A program made the translations under genes and the position numbers. A stretch of DNA of 64,000 nucleotides, from the NCBI GenBank assembly GCA_940337035.1, contig OW679203.1:79251061-79315060 (forward strand). The letters run 5' to 3'. Position 1 is the first letter of the stretch; every line of letters starts with the position of its first letter. Positions 44,254 through 57,430 of this stretch are shown piece after piece. Source of the DNA: Agriotes lineatus (Eukaryota; Arthropoda; Insecta; Coleoptera; Elateridae). The notes under the pieces were generated by a model. It was given only the letters and a program-made list of their open reading frames with translations, searched no databases and was not told the origin of the DNA.

Positions 44254-47200
44254 CAAAATCGTAATGTTAATATAGATGATAATGTTTTAGAATTAGCTAT
44301 AGAAGAAGAATGTACAACAGAAATGATTGGAGGTTGCACACACACATATTATAACAGAAAAAAAGTTTGGGAAGAGGAAAGTGATGTCTGTTCCTGCAGA
44401 TTACATTCATGTAATACATATTCGACCGAGAAACAAAAAGGGAGTCCCTACGTAACTGATAATTGTGTACTCCCATATACATATATTAGAGGAAGTTTTA
44501 AAGACGAATTGAACTTTTTCCTAGAAATAGCTTACTAGATTAACATCTAGGGGGCTAGTTATTTTCTTTTGCGTTTTCCTCAAGCGCTCACCAATGATCC
44601 TGGCCGGTGAGTAGGAATGATGTAGCGTCGAGCACAAAACAGGGAATCGTGTTTATGCTAAACACAAAAGCTAAAACAGTCGCGCTTTTGCGGCCACCCC
44701 GGCTTATGTGTTCAGTTCACGGAATTCCAAAGTTTCAAAAGCAATGTTTGTGTTTGTTAGGAAGACGTATTGGTTTCTTACAGGTTAATTACTAATTTTT
44801 CAGTGCTTAAGCCATTGAGGTTTCGTTTGTCGTTATTTGTGTTACCTTGGGACTCCAATAGTCGACCTTGATCGCACCTGATTCGCATCGCTTCGGACTT
44901 TTCCGTTGGATTTGGGTTTTCTTCTCGGCTTCAGCTAAATTACCTTCCCTCTGCACCATAATGTCAGCAATCTCGGTTATCACTGTGTTACTCTGAAAAT
45001 GATCTCCTTTTTGTGAGTATTTATAATCTCCCCTGGTAGCCACAATATTTGTTTCACTTTGAAGCAGTCGTTAAAATATATTGTTTTTATAGTTGTGTAC
45101 TCATGTTCGCAAACGGGCACACGTTTTGAGTATAGTTCATTGAAGGAAGGCTAGGTGTTTTTTTATACGTCGGCTGGATTGTGGCTAGTCGAATAATATT
45201 TCTTTGTGGTAGCATATAACACTGTGACGTCACTGTTAAGGAAACTTCCTCTACCGTAATAATAGCTTAATAGCAGACCATATCCTACTGCCCGCTGATA
45301 ATCTTACATGTATCTCCGATGTGTATAATATAGAGTATCAAGTATCCTCTTTGTATCTTTGTGTTTTGTTAGAAAAATTTGCAAAGACGTTTACAAGCGT
45401 AATAATCCTCAAGCAGATGAAGGTAAGATAAATTCATCCGGCAAATAGAACTTGAACTTTCTCTCGGTACCTTGCACACACGTCGCCAACACTTTTAGGC
45501 TAGAGCAATCGACTCAGTTACACCCCATAAATCATTATAAACACCTTATACCGTAAAGTTAACACCTTAACAAAATTCAGCCAGTGCATAAATAATATGA
45601 TTGTACGTAATTTGTACGCCGCTGATAACCTACAATCAGCGCTTGCATCTGAAGGACGCACGAAATATGCAATAAAGCTCTGCGCATCCACGAGCATGAC
45701 GATATCCAATGCATTACCACTCACCCTCCCTTCCAGAAATTGACCCAGATAGCGAAACCTAGAAAAGCATATAACCATATATATATGATTGATTTGCTAA
45801 AGGTTCTTCGATCTAGCGACCCATTGGGCAGCCCTCCGCGTCCAGGCTCCTTTGGGGATTATCTGAAGCCATCTATAACCCCAAGATACACTTGAGTCTA
45901 TAGACCCAACTTGTTTTAGCTTTCACGACATTCTTGTGGTAGCCAGCTTCGGTAAGAAAGAGCAAACTTGAGACTCACACTCAACGATTTTTTTTGTCGC
46001 CTGTGCGATCAGTAAACATCTTGAAACCGCTTTACTCCGTATCATTGGTCGCCGGTTGCGGTATCAAGATACGGCTCTCGATTCAGTTCTTCAAACCAAC
46101 CCTGCATCCATTTTTAAACAAGGATTCCAGCACTGTACCACCGGGGACGACGTCGAACTCGTTTTTATAGAAGTTACCTCCAACGTACAAATTGCGACAT
46201 ATGAGGTGTTTTCCAGGTCAGTTCTGGCTAGAAGTAAGTAAGAAAATGACGTACTTGTCACTAGGGCAATTTCAAGTTCCTCGGCGAGGTCTTGCCTTAT
46301 CACCAGACCCGAAATACAGCTTTTGCTTATATCTAAAATACGATTACAATGTAAGGCGTAATGAATATAATGACCACGTAAGTAGGAGCCATATCAATCC
46401 TGGTCCATGTATAGTGGGTTGCGGACCACCCAGTGACAGTTTTACGTCCATCGTTGAGAATTATTTTTTATTTATCATTTCTATATAAGGTACTAAATTA
46501 ATTTTACTCTAAGGCTTTACTTGTTATCCACAGACCAATAGAAACTTTATATTTAATATGTTCTCTGTCTATAAACTTGAGTTAGGAATCAGACCTCGGT
46601 ATCTAAATTACCTATGGTAAACTTAAACAAATGACCAAAGTTATTGCGTAAAAACTACACAGGCAAAAGCATTAAGTTAGCCATGTTACAACACGTCTGC
46701 TTCGCCTCAACATAAATATCTAGGCTTTCTGAGAAATCCCTAGCCCATGGCCCACTGCAGCCAGCCGTGTGCAGCTATAGATTTGTTGTATGCCGTAAAT
46801 GAATTTGAAGGTGAAACGGACTATATTTAATTAAAACAGACGACGTACTGCAGAGTTAATGATTACGTTATTTTACATTTTGTTAATTTGAATTAAACCT
46901 TATATAGCACAAAACATGAAATCCTTCGGTCTCTCTTTGGGTAAACATTAAATATGAATAAATTTCCGCGTATCTGTAATTTGCGTTTATTTCCGGCAAA
47001 TAAAATAGTATACAACAACGTAACTATTTAAAAAGATACTGCTTTATTCCATACAATGAATGCTATATAATTATGTGAGTATCTGGAACATATATTCAAA
47101 CTAGACCTTCTCGTAGACTTCGTTTAGTAACAAAACTCTGCAGCCAGTTGACGTGTTTATCTAATTACGAAACTTCACTCAAGTTTTACTTAGCTCTATT

Positions 47201-49324
47201 CGTAGTAATCTTACATTCTTTTACACTCACAAGGCCTTTTTTAATGTCATATAATTTCAGTTATTTTAAGAACCGTCTGTATGTTCACAAAGGTTTCTAA
47301 ACGGAACGAGATGCATAATGCACCTGCATGGCTGTCTACAATATTATTTTAAAGTTTCGGCTTTATTATGTACATTCGGGTATGTTTTAATCCTTCAGGT
47401 TGCTCTAAAGGGAGCGTTTCTCTCGCCTCGGGCTGCCGCTCGTTTGCTGCTATTATGCAGCTGCAACAATGCAGCAAAAGGTAATCATTCCCTGACAGAA
47501 CTGATAAATTTTAAAGTCTCATTTTACGAGTGTGATAGATTGGGAACCGTATAACCACGTGCAGCTGTGCAGCGCACAACTTAACAACTTTTGAGCTATT
47601 CGCGCTCTGTTGCTCGGAGTTAGTAGAATTCCCCGAACACTAAAATTGTAATTGCATTTTCAACTAGACGGGCTGTTCGGCATGATCTAGCCTTGTCTAG
47701 GTTTCATCCCTCATTGTTATGTAACAGACTAGTTTTCGTTTATAACTCTCGTGTTAAGCTTTGTAGCAATGCAAGGAAATTAATATAATGCAGCTTGTTG
47801 AAAGGAATGTAGTCATTATAAAAGGGCAAATTCCTTTGCTACATATTTTGTTGTCCTGACTACATTGCGAAAAGTTTACAAGTGTTGCATGTGCATTAGT
47901 TCAACGATGAAATTAGAAAATTCTGAATGGAGTCAGAAGCAGCAACTATGAACGATTCCTATAACAGTGGGTGGTTGCTACCAGACGCAATTATTTGTTA
48001 GTGTGTTATGGTCTTAAGTATTGAATTTTCCTTAAGTTATTGTTATTATAATCCTTGTGGTTGTCATACGTCAGTCGACCAATTTTGAAGCTGCTGGTAT
48101 TGAAAGCAAAAAGGCTTAGTCTGTAACTTACTTTTTCAATTGAGTGTTATACAATATCCCTCCAATACTGTTCACATATCCTAATGCATGTGGGCATTGT
48201 GTACGTGTTTGGCCTAACACACACTTGTATTCTGCTTGAACAGTATATCTGACTAGAATACCTGCCAGTCCCAAAACTTTCCTAGTACTTGGGTGAGCAA
48301 TACTGTGTGTATCCAATCAGTACAGAGATTCCTCCTAATAACTCTCATATCTGAACTGTAATGCACCTGAAGCTATCATGTAACAGGCTAAGAGAGTCTT
48401 CTCCTGATGAATTCTTTCTGCTCTGTAGTGAGCTGGAAGTTATCATGTGACGAACTCAAAGGGTTTTTCCAACTTATTCCCTATTTAATATCCAATTTTC
48501 GAGCTCGCTTCAAATGCCTATCGATCTACGTCAGTAATAGCGTCCAGGCTGCAGCTTTGAATAAACTGAGGAGTGTTCGCCTTTAAAACCATTTCTCGTT
48601 TATTTAAATTTCGTGGACATAAATGGTTAGCATTCTTAGTTGTACACTTTAGTTTCCCTAATTCTATTAAAATATTGTAAAGCTACGAGAGTATATTTGA
48701 GGGCTCGCCAGCTAGTTGCTGAAGAAACGGGATGCGGTTCTTTAAATGATGTAATTTCCGATTAGCATAAGCTCCAGTAACAACAAATATATTCAGATAG
48801 GTAGACAACTTATAAATTCAGAGTAAAGTGCAGCTTTCAATAACACAAAATCTGAATTATAGAAGGTAGCGGTAACCAACTTTACTAATCTATGCATTCG
48901 ACTTATAATTCAAAGTTGGATATAATAAACTGTAAGGACAATTTGTGCATTTAACGCTTTTTCCGCCTCTTTCTCGCACTTTTAGCTTAGATTTTAGTTC
49001 TTTTCCTGGTTCAGTCACGCTGAAATTAAAGGCTCAGCTAGGTTTTAAGACCCAATTCCGTTCGTTTCGAATACTAGCGTCTTCCCTTCACATACGAGTA
49101 TGATTGTCATTCTTAATTTAGCTTTGTTTTTCACAGGAATAACGCAATGTGCCTTTACCGTATTTTAATGGGTTCTCAACTCCAGAATGCCGCCGTTGTC
49201 TGAAATTTTATCGTTCATACAGGCCAGGACTTCTCCGTGCTCTATACAAACTTCCGTTTCAGTATAGCACAATACTGGCGCAACGCTGGTCCTTTCAACT
49301 TCTCACGTATGTGGATTTATCTTG
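44254..49324. other. About 5 kb unassigned
   Basis: Mixed AT-rich DNA. Short frames on both strands (for example 44807-45043 reverse, 45518-45778 reverse, 46091-46303 reverse) match nothing I know. A weak ~70 bp direct repeat occurs near 48357-48470 ('gaagctatcatgtaacaggc' and 'gaagttatcatgtgacgaac'). Confidence 0.4.
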
Positions 49325-49407
49325 ATTGATTTCCGAGGCTTTCACGGCCACTGTCATTAATTAAAAAAACGACTTCCGGGATTGGATCGTGTCATTATTG
49401 AGGTCGA

Positions 49408-49452
49408 AGAAATTAACGTTTCCCCCACTTTCGTAAGGGGCTTCATCGGAGG
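49408..49452 (-). ncRNA. Hammerhead-ribozyme-like core in the Penelope 3' region
   Basis: The reverse strand reads CCGATGA-AG, a stem CCCC (loop TTACGAAAGT) GGGG, then GAAAC. This is the hammerhead order CUGAUGA, stem II, GAAA, with one core change (U to C in CUGAUGA). Penelope-like elements are known to carry small hammerhead motifs at this location. The core change probably weakens or abolishes cleavage. Confidence 0.55.
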
Positions 49453-49460
49453 AAAATGCA

Positions 49461-49573
49461 AAAAGAGCGCGGTAACTCAACGTGTTAACCACGCCAGAGG
49501 CAAAACTCTTTTGCAAGGAAAGGGATAAAAGAGCACGGTAACTCAACGTGTGAACCACGTCAGAGGCAAGACT
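49461..49573 (-). repeat. Two-copy 66 bp tandem repeat in the Penelope 3' UTR
   Basis: GAGCGCGGTAACTCAACGTG (49465) and GAGCACGGTAACTCAACGTG (49531) both continue into 'accacg(c/t)cagaggcaa(a/g)act'. The period is 66 bp. Confidence 0.85.
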
Positions 49574-49669
49574 AACAATCGGAAGGAGAAAAGCGAGAAT
49601 TTATAGGCAAGCGCAGTCGCGGTTCAGCAAATGCCGTCGCGGTTCAGTGGCGGTGGGCGGGACTTAGAA

Positions 49670-49955
49670 TTAGCACTTTTCACATAGAAGGAAGGGGAAA
49701 GCCTTCGTCCCGATTGAGATTGTTAGGGTGTTTGTAAATCTCAATGGCTTCGCGAATCTTTCTGCTAAAGATGAATGGGTATTTCCAGATGATGGAAGTT
49801 TCATCAAAAAGGATCGTATTGCCAGTATCACGCTGGTGTTCGGTGATGGCTGATGATGAAACGAAACATGACTTGATAGATTGCTGGTGCTCAGAGATGC
49901 CAGTTACACTAATGTATACAGCATTACAAGGGCAAGAAACTCTATAAAAACACCG
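49670..49955 (-). pseudogene. GIY-YIG endonuclease domain of the Penelope-like element
   Basis: The reverse strand reads VSCPCNAVYISVTGISEHQQ, SAITEHQRDTGNTILFDETS, then REAIEIYKHPNNLNRDEGFP and a stop. This follows the Penelope GIY-YIG C-terminal pattern (YIGxTGRS..., SAVAEHxxxxxHxIxFxxT, REAIEIxKHxNNxNRxEG). The first catalytic motif is altered (YISVTG instead of YIGxTG) and the Arg-rich helix is damaged. It lies directly downstream of the RT, as expected. Confidence 0.8.
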
Positions 49956-49971
49956 TTAGAGGACATAGTGT

Positions 49972-50823
49972 TTAATTTACCTTTAAGTGAAGGAAACCCC
50001 TGTAAAATTTTGCTGGGGGTTTGAATACGGTTTTAATGTTTGGTTTTCGAAGAAACTTTCTAAAGCGATCGGTGACTTGATGGATATACGGAAGAAAGGC
50101 TATTGCTACAAGCGAATTGATCAGGGAAAGTTTTTGTGTAGAATGATGGTGGAAATCGGCATGCAGATAGCGATCAGTGTGAGTGGGTGTGCGATATACA
50201 GAATGACCAAGTTTTCCACTGGGTTGGCGAGAGACCTGTACATCTAAGAAAAGAAGGAAGCCGTTACTTTCTATCTCCATGGTAAAGTTAATGTCTGGAT
50301 GTTGACTATTGAGATGATTTACGAAGACGAGTAACGTGTCTTTACCATGTGGCCAAATAATAAAGGTCTCGTAGACGTATCGGAACCAAACCTTGGGTTT
50401 TAAGTCTGAAGATTCCAGAGCTATGGTTTCGAAAGCTTCCATGAAGATATTGGCAACGACCAGTGAAAAAGGATAACCCATCGTCGCGCCAGAAATGTCT
50501 TTAAAGAACTGGCCTTGAAATAGGAAATAAGTGTGAAGAGAGACATTTTTCTATAAGGGCAGGTAGACTTGAATAAGTCTCCCCATACTCTGATAAAAAC
50601 TGTTGGATTATGACTATGGAATCGGGAATACTAACTTTAGTAAGAAGGATAGTGACATCAAAACTCACAAGTGAATCCTCAGGTTCAACGTTTACATTGG
50701 ATATAGGTTCAACGAAATGGGCTGAATTGCGAACATACGAGGAAGACTTACCAGTGAACTTTCTGAGTATGATCACTGTTTTAATGTCATATGTGGATTT
50801 TGTGTATACCCGACTGTGTCGAT
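49972..50823 (-). pseudogene. Penelope-type reverse transcriptase, partial
   Basis: From the right, SSSYVRNSAHFVEPISNV and DSLVSFDVTILLTKVSIPDS match the RT palm entry (usual form LVSFDVVSLFTKVP). A frame change falls near 50500, followed by MGYPFSLVVANIFMEAFE (usual form MGSPLSPVIANIFME). WFRYVYETFIIWPHGKD carries the active site as YVYETF; the usual form is YVDDTF, so a catalytic Asp is lost. INFTMEIESNGFLLFLDVQV, YRTPTHTDRYLHADFHHHS and KPPAKFYRG complete the domain. The N-terminal third of the protein is missing. Confidence 0.88.
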
Positions 50824-53800
50824 AAATGTTTACTAACCTCTTTTCAGTTAATTTAATGTTTGCAACATGATTATGTCTTTGTTTTTTTTTTCACTTAGTA
50901 CATTTTAATAAATTAGTTGTGCGTTCTTATTACGTATACCTTATGTTGCACGCAAATTTATTAGTACTTGTGGAGTTTTTGGGAAGTCTGACGGAATACA
51001 TATGAGGTAAGTTTACCGATGCTGCACGCTGTTTGAGATCAAGCACTGCAACCACCTTTTCATGGTTTTCACTTCTGAGTGAACGGGTTTATCGACAGAA
51101 AAGTGGTGGCGCGTAGCAAATTTTCAACTTGATTTCATTTACCGGATCGTAGCCCTAATTTAAGGTCGTAACGAACCCCCTTCCCCACTGAGTGCTATAA
51201 CCAGCAGCCTTTGTTACAGCTCATCGTAACGAGATTAGGGCAGTCGATCCCAAAATTTCTCGATTTTGTGTCGTGTCAGTGTTGTAAAGTCGATTTAGTA
51301 CTGTAACAAACCGACACCTTGTAGTAAAGACCATTTCGTGCTGTAACAAACCAGTAAGAATTATTATAAAATTGTTATCATGCGTTTCCTACTAAAAAAG
51401 GGCACCCCTATTTAAGGTTAGCATAGCAGTCATTAGTACGCTAAATCTACACAGCAGATATATAGAACCAATAAAAGGTGTCGTTCCTTATTAGACACAG
51501 TTACAGTTTATTTTATCAAGTTTGACGTTCGAATATCACTAGACATTATTTATAAGATTGCACTACTTATCTGAGTGTTTACGCTTGTGCCTGAAGTGAT
51601 GATCTAAGGCCCCAAATGGGCTAGTAGAAACTGTTTGAAGAGGTAAACCGAAGGGCCCCCGAACAGCTCACAACTGGTGCTGCAGGCAGTCAACGCCAGC
51701 CAAGATCATACAGAAAGACCTACGGGGATGAGTCTCTAAGCGCAAAATAGGCGCACCTAGTGCAGTTTTGATTGCCGAAACCGTTAGAGCCTCGGGTGAC
51801 GTTTGAAGTAGTAAACTAGCAATCAATCGGCGTCGTTGGTAATCTTGTACCATCAAATTTTAGAATTTCATCTTCTAGATGAACAATGTCAAGTTACAGT
51901 TGAAGTTAATACAAGAAATTTCTGTGTTCTTAAATCATCCTAAGATGGGCACTAAATTCCCAAAAATGTATACAATCCTCTAACCTGCATAGCGGCTAGC
52001 TTTTTCAATTAATAATAATTTAGGAAATGATAAAGCCACGAACTACAGGAACATCGAACACAAAATATACAAAGAGTACGGCCGCCAAAAGGGATTCTAC
52101 ATCTTTCCGCCAAACCATCGAAAACAAAACTTTGTTATTTTTCCAGCTGTTTCGACTGCGTTTACATAGCGACCGTGTTTCAATGAAGGAGGTTTTACAC
52201 GTCCATGTACTATACACCAAAAAATTTTCAAATTAAATACGCTTTTGACAAGCAACAAGATCTCTGGCTATGCAGTTTACGTTGATTTTTCTAATAAACG
52301 TAATAAAGTAAATACAAAACTGACGTTCCCGATCTAATCACTAAAATACTCTCACGAGCTCTGGTTCTGAGTTACCAAAGAGGCATTGTAAAAAGAACAA
52401 AAGTATAATTAGTATCCGTCTTCGTATCAAAGTAATAAGAATATAAAATAAAGAAATAAATTTGGAGGAAGATATAGTGGAAGAAGTGAATAGCTACAAA
52501 TACTAAGTCATAGAACACATTAAATACAGAAAACAATAGAATAAAGAACTAATTATTCTGTTAATAAAGAAACGTGGAAAAGGAGGTTATTGTTTGCTTG
52601 TAATATAAAAATCAAAGTTAAATTCCCAATTTTCGTGACTGCCTGCTACACCGAACGCATTTGTATTGTATTCTCCGCCATAAATTGGTTGAACTACAAA
52701 CAGGTGTATTTAATGTGTCCATAAACATGCAGAATTCCTTTAAACAGTAACACGTTAACAAGAATATTATAGAGCAGTTAGTGCAATCAAGCATGCATTT
52801 CAATTAATTTCTTTGACAAAAATCTCTAGAGGAATAAGCTAAATGTATAATAGATATATTGTGGAGCAGGCAATATTTACTAAAGTAAAATGCTATTGCT
52901 AATAGACCATAATTTCTGACATCTAAGACAGGCTACGGATTTGCAAAAATGAAGGATGAGATTTCCAGAACATTGGCGAGGCCCACCAACGACACCACTT
53001 TTTACTGAAAAAGACTGGTAAACAAAATCCCGTTTTGCTCGAAATCTGAAAATAACAAGAAAAGGATTCCTTAAGCTGATTTCCATTCCGCCTCACAAAT
53101 TCGACGCATCGATTTCGCATAACTCGCCACTTAAAGCTGCTTTTCTATATGGATGCACTTCACCTCGTAGCCCTCGATGTAGAGCACCCCACACATTAAG
53201 GCGAACCCTTATAAATAGCATTAGCCCCACGCACTATAAACTTCATCCCTTGTCAACGACAGATTTCGTAATTACCAAACACTGTCAGTTACAAACTGTA
53301 GATATGCTAATGTTATAGCACTTGGCGCACTTAAAGTCTTGTTCGCATTTCTTGTTCTTGTTCCTCGCAGCCGGGCTTCGCCAGGGGTCTTTTTCTTGCC
53401 TACTGCAAGCCAATACGTAGGGGAGGGCGACTACCGGCGAAACCTTTCCGCAGGTTTTAGTTTTTCTTCGCTGAGCGGGTTCTTGTTTACGACGCACATT
53501 ATCAGTCAGAAGTGCAAAGCTGTGATTGTTCGTTTTTTAGGGCAACGGCTGCGAAATAATTAGTTTCAGCTCACGGAAAGCCTTTAAGGTAAGAGCAACT
53601 TTTGATCCCATTTTGGAATACTAATCGACATCGATCCAGCACAGGTTTGTAACCAAAATGTTTATGCAAAGGACTCCCTATTAATTTAGAGAAACTTTTC
53701 TTCTCTCTGTTTCAGCTTATTCGTTTATATAGTATACGACTTCAGCCTTTCTCCGTTGGTAGCTTCTCTTTCTCATAGTTTCTAGGATCAAACCATATTA

Positions 53801-56180
53801 TCGTTTCGTTCTTTGTATTTTTTCTATTTCCATCATCTCCAACGAGTTGTTTAGTACATTTGGAGTCATATGCTCTATATGTTCTGGTCAGCCACTTCAT
53901 CTTTATTACCCTTGGCACAACATGTTCTACTTTAGTGATTTATCATAGCCACTTACTTGTCATAATGATCTTTTAATAGCTCGCCAAGTTATTTGGAGCA
54001 TGTTAGAAGAACTGGAATCGGACGAATGTATTGCTCAATGGTGGAGACCATCCCTTGATCATAAGCATTGCGCGCATTGGTAACACCAAATAGCCTGCAG
54101 TCTTGAAAATAATGTCAACGAAGTAATCATAGGATGTAAATCGTGGCTTCCTATCACAACATTTTCTCTTCAATATGCGAAGGTTGTATACCACCCTGGA
54201 GAAAAATGTTTTGCATGATCTTTTCTCGCAGTAATTACGAAAGATATTCTTTCCTTTACGGTAAACTTTTTATAACAAGAAAAAATAGCTACATCGCTTG
54301 CTATTACGATGAACATGAAGATTCTTTCAATCTGAAACTTTTATTTTGCTTTCCGTTAGCTGCATTACATTTTCTTTGGTTCCATACTTGTGTGTCTGTA
54401 TAATGAGATAGTATAGGCTTGAAAACGCCGGCACAATCTACAAAAACAGTTTAACCTGAAAAGTGATTGTTAAAAATAAAAAATATGTTCGGACTTATGT
54501 TGAGTATGATAAAAGGTTTCTCATTATGTGAGCATCCTGATGGTGCAATTAATTTTGTTAGCTAGATTGCACAAAGGTACTCGCAATTGTATGTATGTAA
54601 GTATGTATAATTTGTAACGTCATTTACCTTCCGGTGTAGAGGCTGGTGCTTTATGCGCTGGCATCTGGCGGTAGAATACTCAACTTGCACCAAATTCGGG
54701 ATACAGAGTTGGAGCGCGCCTTTGGTGCTTGCACAGCAACCATTGTGTGATATTGACTTTAAATTCGTTTTCAATTTTTGCTTTGTGTCTCATTGGTTAA
54801 AAAGTAATCAGACTATTCTTTTCGACCAATTAGATAAATATTGTTATAAATAAAAGACAGTGACCTTATAAACTATTGGAGACTGAAATTTGAAAGAATT
54901 TTTATTTTGTTCTAGCTGTAAGATGAACACATTTGTTGCTAGCAGAATAGAGTGTACAATAATAATTGCCAACTAGATTTTTGTTTGTTTGTTTAAACTT
55001 GAAAGTTGACAGTTCCTGCATAAAGAAATAGGACCTATATACGTCAAAGTTATCCACGGTTCAATATCACATTTCTGTGTCTAAGCATATAGCAGCCAAA
55101 TATAACTCAACGAGAAGTTTACGTTACTGCCTCAATGTAATAAGTGGGCACATAAATAAAATCTTCATGTATATCTATTGGGAGAGTCGAGTCAAACAAA
55201 CGCGATAGTTCGATGCTAATCTGAAAGAAAAGCGACACCAAAGCAGATTTATCCTGGCCCAACACAGCAAACCTGAAGTTTTTGACGGAGCCCTGCAGGA
55301 AAGCTTTTCGTGGACGCCGTTGCATTTGATCTACGCTACGGGTTGTGAATACGACAGTGCGAATATAATCATCACCCGTAATATACAGCAGAAAGTGCAT
55401 TTTTTCTGTTTGATTATTTAGCATTGGAGCTTTGGTGTGAGTTTATTAAGTCGTGATTTACCTGACGGGCTTTGGCGAGACCAAATAATGTAGTACTTAG
55501 AACCCTCAGAGATCAAAACCTAAATTTTATTTAATTTGTATAGTGCGAGAGCAGCCGTGAGTTAATCTTTGTGTATTAAATTCTTGTATTTGTATTAAAA
55601 TTATAATTATGGGCCAATTTTATAACAACATATATCTCTTAGAAAACGTTTTCGGGTTTACTTACCTCTTATTCTATCTTCGAGTATAGATACACGTACG
55701 TGTTACCAACAATAATATTCAAAATATCCAAGTATAAAAACAGTTTTCGACACTCAGTTAGCTGGTTAACATATTTTGCATAAATGGAACTTATTATTTG
55801 GTCTAGAACTGCATTATATGTACTTTACATATTGCTGTAGGCCATGCTTCTTCTAAACCAATACACATTTTTCGATGAAACTACATTCCGGTTAATTTTT
55901 GCTGCGGGTTTGGCTATACTTTTGCCATGAATTTCTATTAGTATCAGAATCTCACACACATTCCTCACCATTTTGACCTTCGCCTCTTATTTTTCGCACT
56001 ACGATTTCCTGAATTGCTGCATTCGTAAAACAAATGATGCAGAATTTTATGATAGAAAGCTGCTGCAAGAGCTAAATTTATAGTTTCCATCCCACTCTCC
56101 TTATACCAAAACTGCACCGAACTACCTATTTGGATCACCACTGGTGTAGATTTAGATTTAAAAAAATCACTACAGAAGTG
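50824..56180. other. About 5.4 kb unassigned
   Basis: AT-rich with GC-richer patches near 51640-51840 and 53340-53480. No recognisable protein. The 101-codon reverse frame at 55119-55424 has no family resemblance and no clear splice context. Confidence 0.4.
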
Positions 56181-56181
56181 A

Positions 56182-56229
56182 ATTACCACCGATGTAGATT
56201 ACTACTGACGCGGCTTACCACCAACTTCC
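56182..56229 (+). repeat. 16 bp minisatellite, three units
   Basis: ATTACCACCGATGTAG, ATTACTACTGACGCGG and CTTACCACCAACTTCC lie head to tail, sharing the pattern TTACYACYRAY. Related units occur at 58099-58209. Confidence 0.65.
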
Positions 56230-57194
56230 ATGATATTGTGATAAATATTGCTATGGTTTTAAGCCCAAACAATCAACTCTGTTAGCATTTCCAAATTAAT
56301 GGACATTTCATGAAAGCTCAGAGTGAGATATTTTATATAACTGCAAAGCTAAAATTTGCATTTTCCAGAATGAATACAGTTGTAGTTAGATGCCAGTAAT
56401 TGCAGAATAATTAATTAATGACCGCAGTAAGCAAAGCTCAATTCGCACAGGAATCCAAATTGGATGTAAATTCAGTTAATTGATTAGGTTTGTGCTAAAG
56501 TAAATGCCAAGCCGAATGAAATTTAATGATGGATCGCAAACGCAGGGGAATGCAGCGTAGAATTCAGACACAGTTTAATAGTGAAATCCAGTCAGGATTG
56601 TATAAGAAAGGTAATTAGAGGGATAGGTGAGCTTAAAAACATGCAACGAGCAGATAAGAATAAAGGCATTAAAAAATTTGAAGGAAACCGTAAAAATCAG
56701 AAGGCAAGGGTTCTAGAAATTGCAGAAAATGAGACAGCATAGGAACTTAAAAATGGATATGAAAAGAAAACAGGGAATTAAAAAGGAAGCTAGTGCAGGA
56801 AACGCGCGAATTAAATACTCGAGTCAGTGCAGTGACATATGAATGTTTAAACATAAATTAAAAAGACGTGCAGTGACAAATAGACACGCAAAATTAATAT
56901 AAATGTAAACACTTATTTTAGAATTAATATTAGTGTATAAAAACCTAGTTTTAAGTGGAATTATTGTTAAAAGTCAGAAGCTTTAACCATGTTAATATCC
57001 GTAATTAATTTGAAAGTATCTAGCTTTTGTTTATAACAAATGAATAAATTATTTTAATGACAGCCAGTTTTTGTGTTTCCAAAGAAATTAAGTTTTTACA
57101 TAGAAACCAACTGAAATTATTAATAAAAAGTACACCATTGTGTTGACAATTTACCCGGGTACAAGGGAAAATGTGGGTCTCAATTTCCATCATA
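56230..57194. other. Unassigned A-rich stretch
   Basis: No gene or repeat boundary recognised. Confidence 0.4.
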
Positions 57195-57430
57195 TGAAAA
57201 TATTTTTCCACCGTTGACGTCTCCGAGAGCTTCGCCATAACCATCCCAGTTTACGATCTTGAGCCACAGGCCGAAAGAGGTTCCAGAGCCCGGGGTTTCA
57301 ACTGCTGCACGTCCGTTCAGCGAATAAGAGTCCGGCACGTCAATCCCAGCACCCCAGGAGAAGATCCGGCCACTTGAGCTCATCCGAGGAGCTTGCCGCA
57401 GACTGCAGAAGTTGCAGGTTAGTTTTATAA
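57195..57430 (-). other. GC-rich coding-like island, unidentified
   Basis: A visibly GC-rich block in AT-rich surroundings. On the reverse strand an ATG at 57383 opens a 67-codon frame beginning MSSSGRIFSWGAGIDVPDS, with SFGLWLKIVNWDGYGEAL near the end. It is balanced in amino-acid use, unlike neighbouring noise frames. On the forward strand another frame ends RRLQKLQ followed by CAG|GTTAGT, a donor-like site. I cannot tell which strand, if either, is coding. An exon, part of a retroelement or a piece of foreign DNA are all possible. Confidence 0.3.

Larger units (their letters stand above)
49325..50823 (-). mobile_element. Penelope-like element, 5'-truncated, reverse strand
   Basis: The reverse strand carries the second half of a Penelope-type RT, then a GIY-YIG endonuclease and a 3' region with a hammerhead-like core and the phrase 'gtggccgtgaaagcctcgg', typical of Penelope-like 3' ends. 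The left limit is taken just after that phrase. The right limit is where coding similarity starts (about 50823). Several frame changes make it inactive. Confidence 0.88.

Noticed and set aside
44807..45043. 78-codon reverse frame with balanced composition
   Set aside because: Looks mildly coding and has a donor-like site, but no family match, signal or second exon; kept out of the gene list.
46056..46303. Overlapping open frames on both strands
   Set aside because: Both are short and featureless; mutual openness is explained by the base composition.
55119..55424. 101-codon reverse frame
   Set aside because: Longest unassigned frame in its area, but no motif or convincing exon borders; a protein search would decide.
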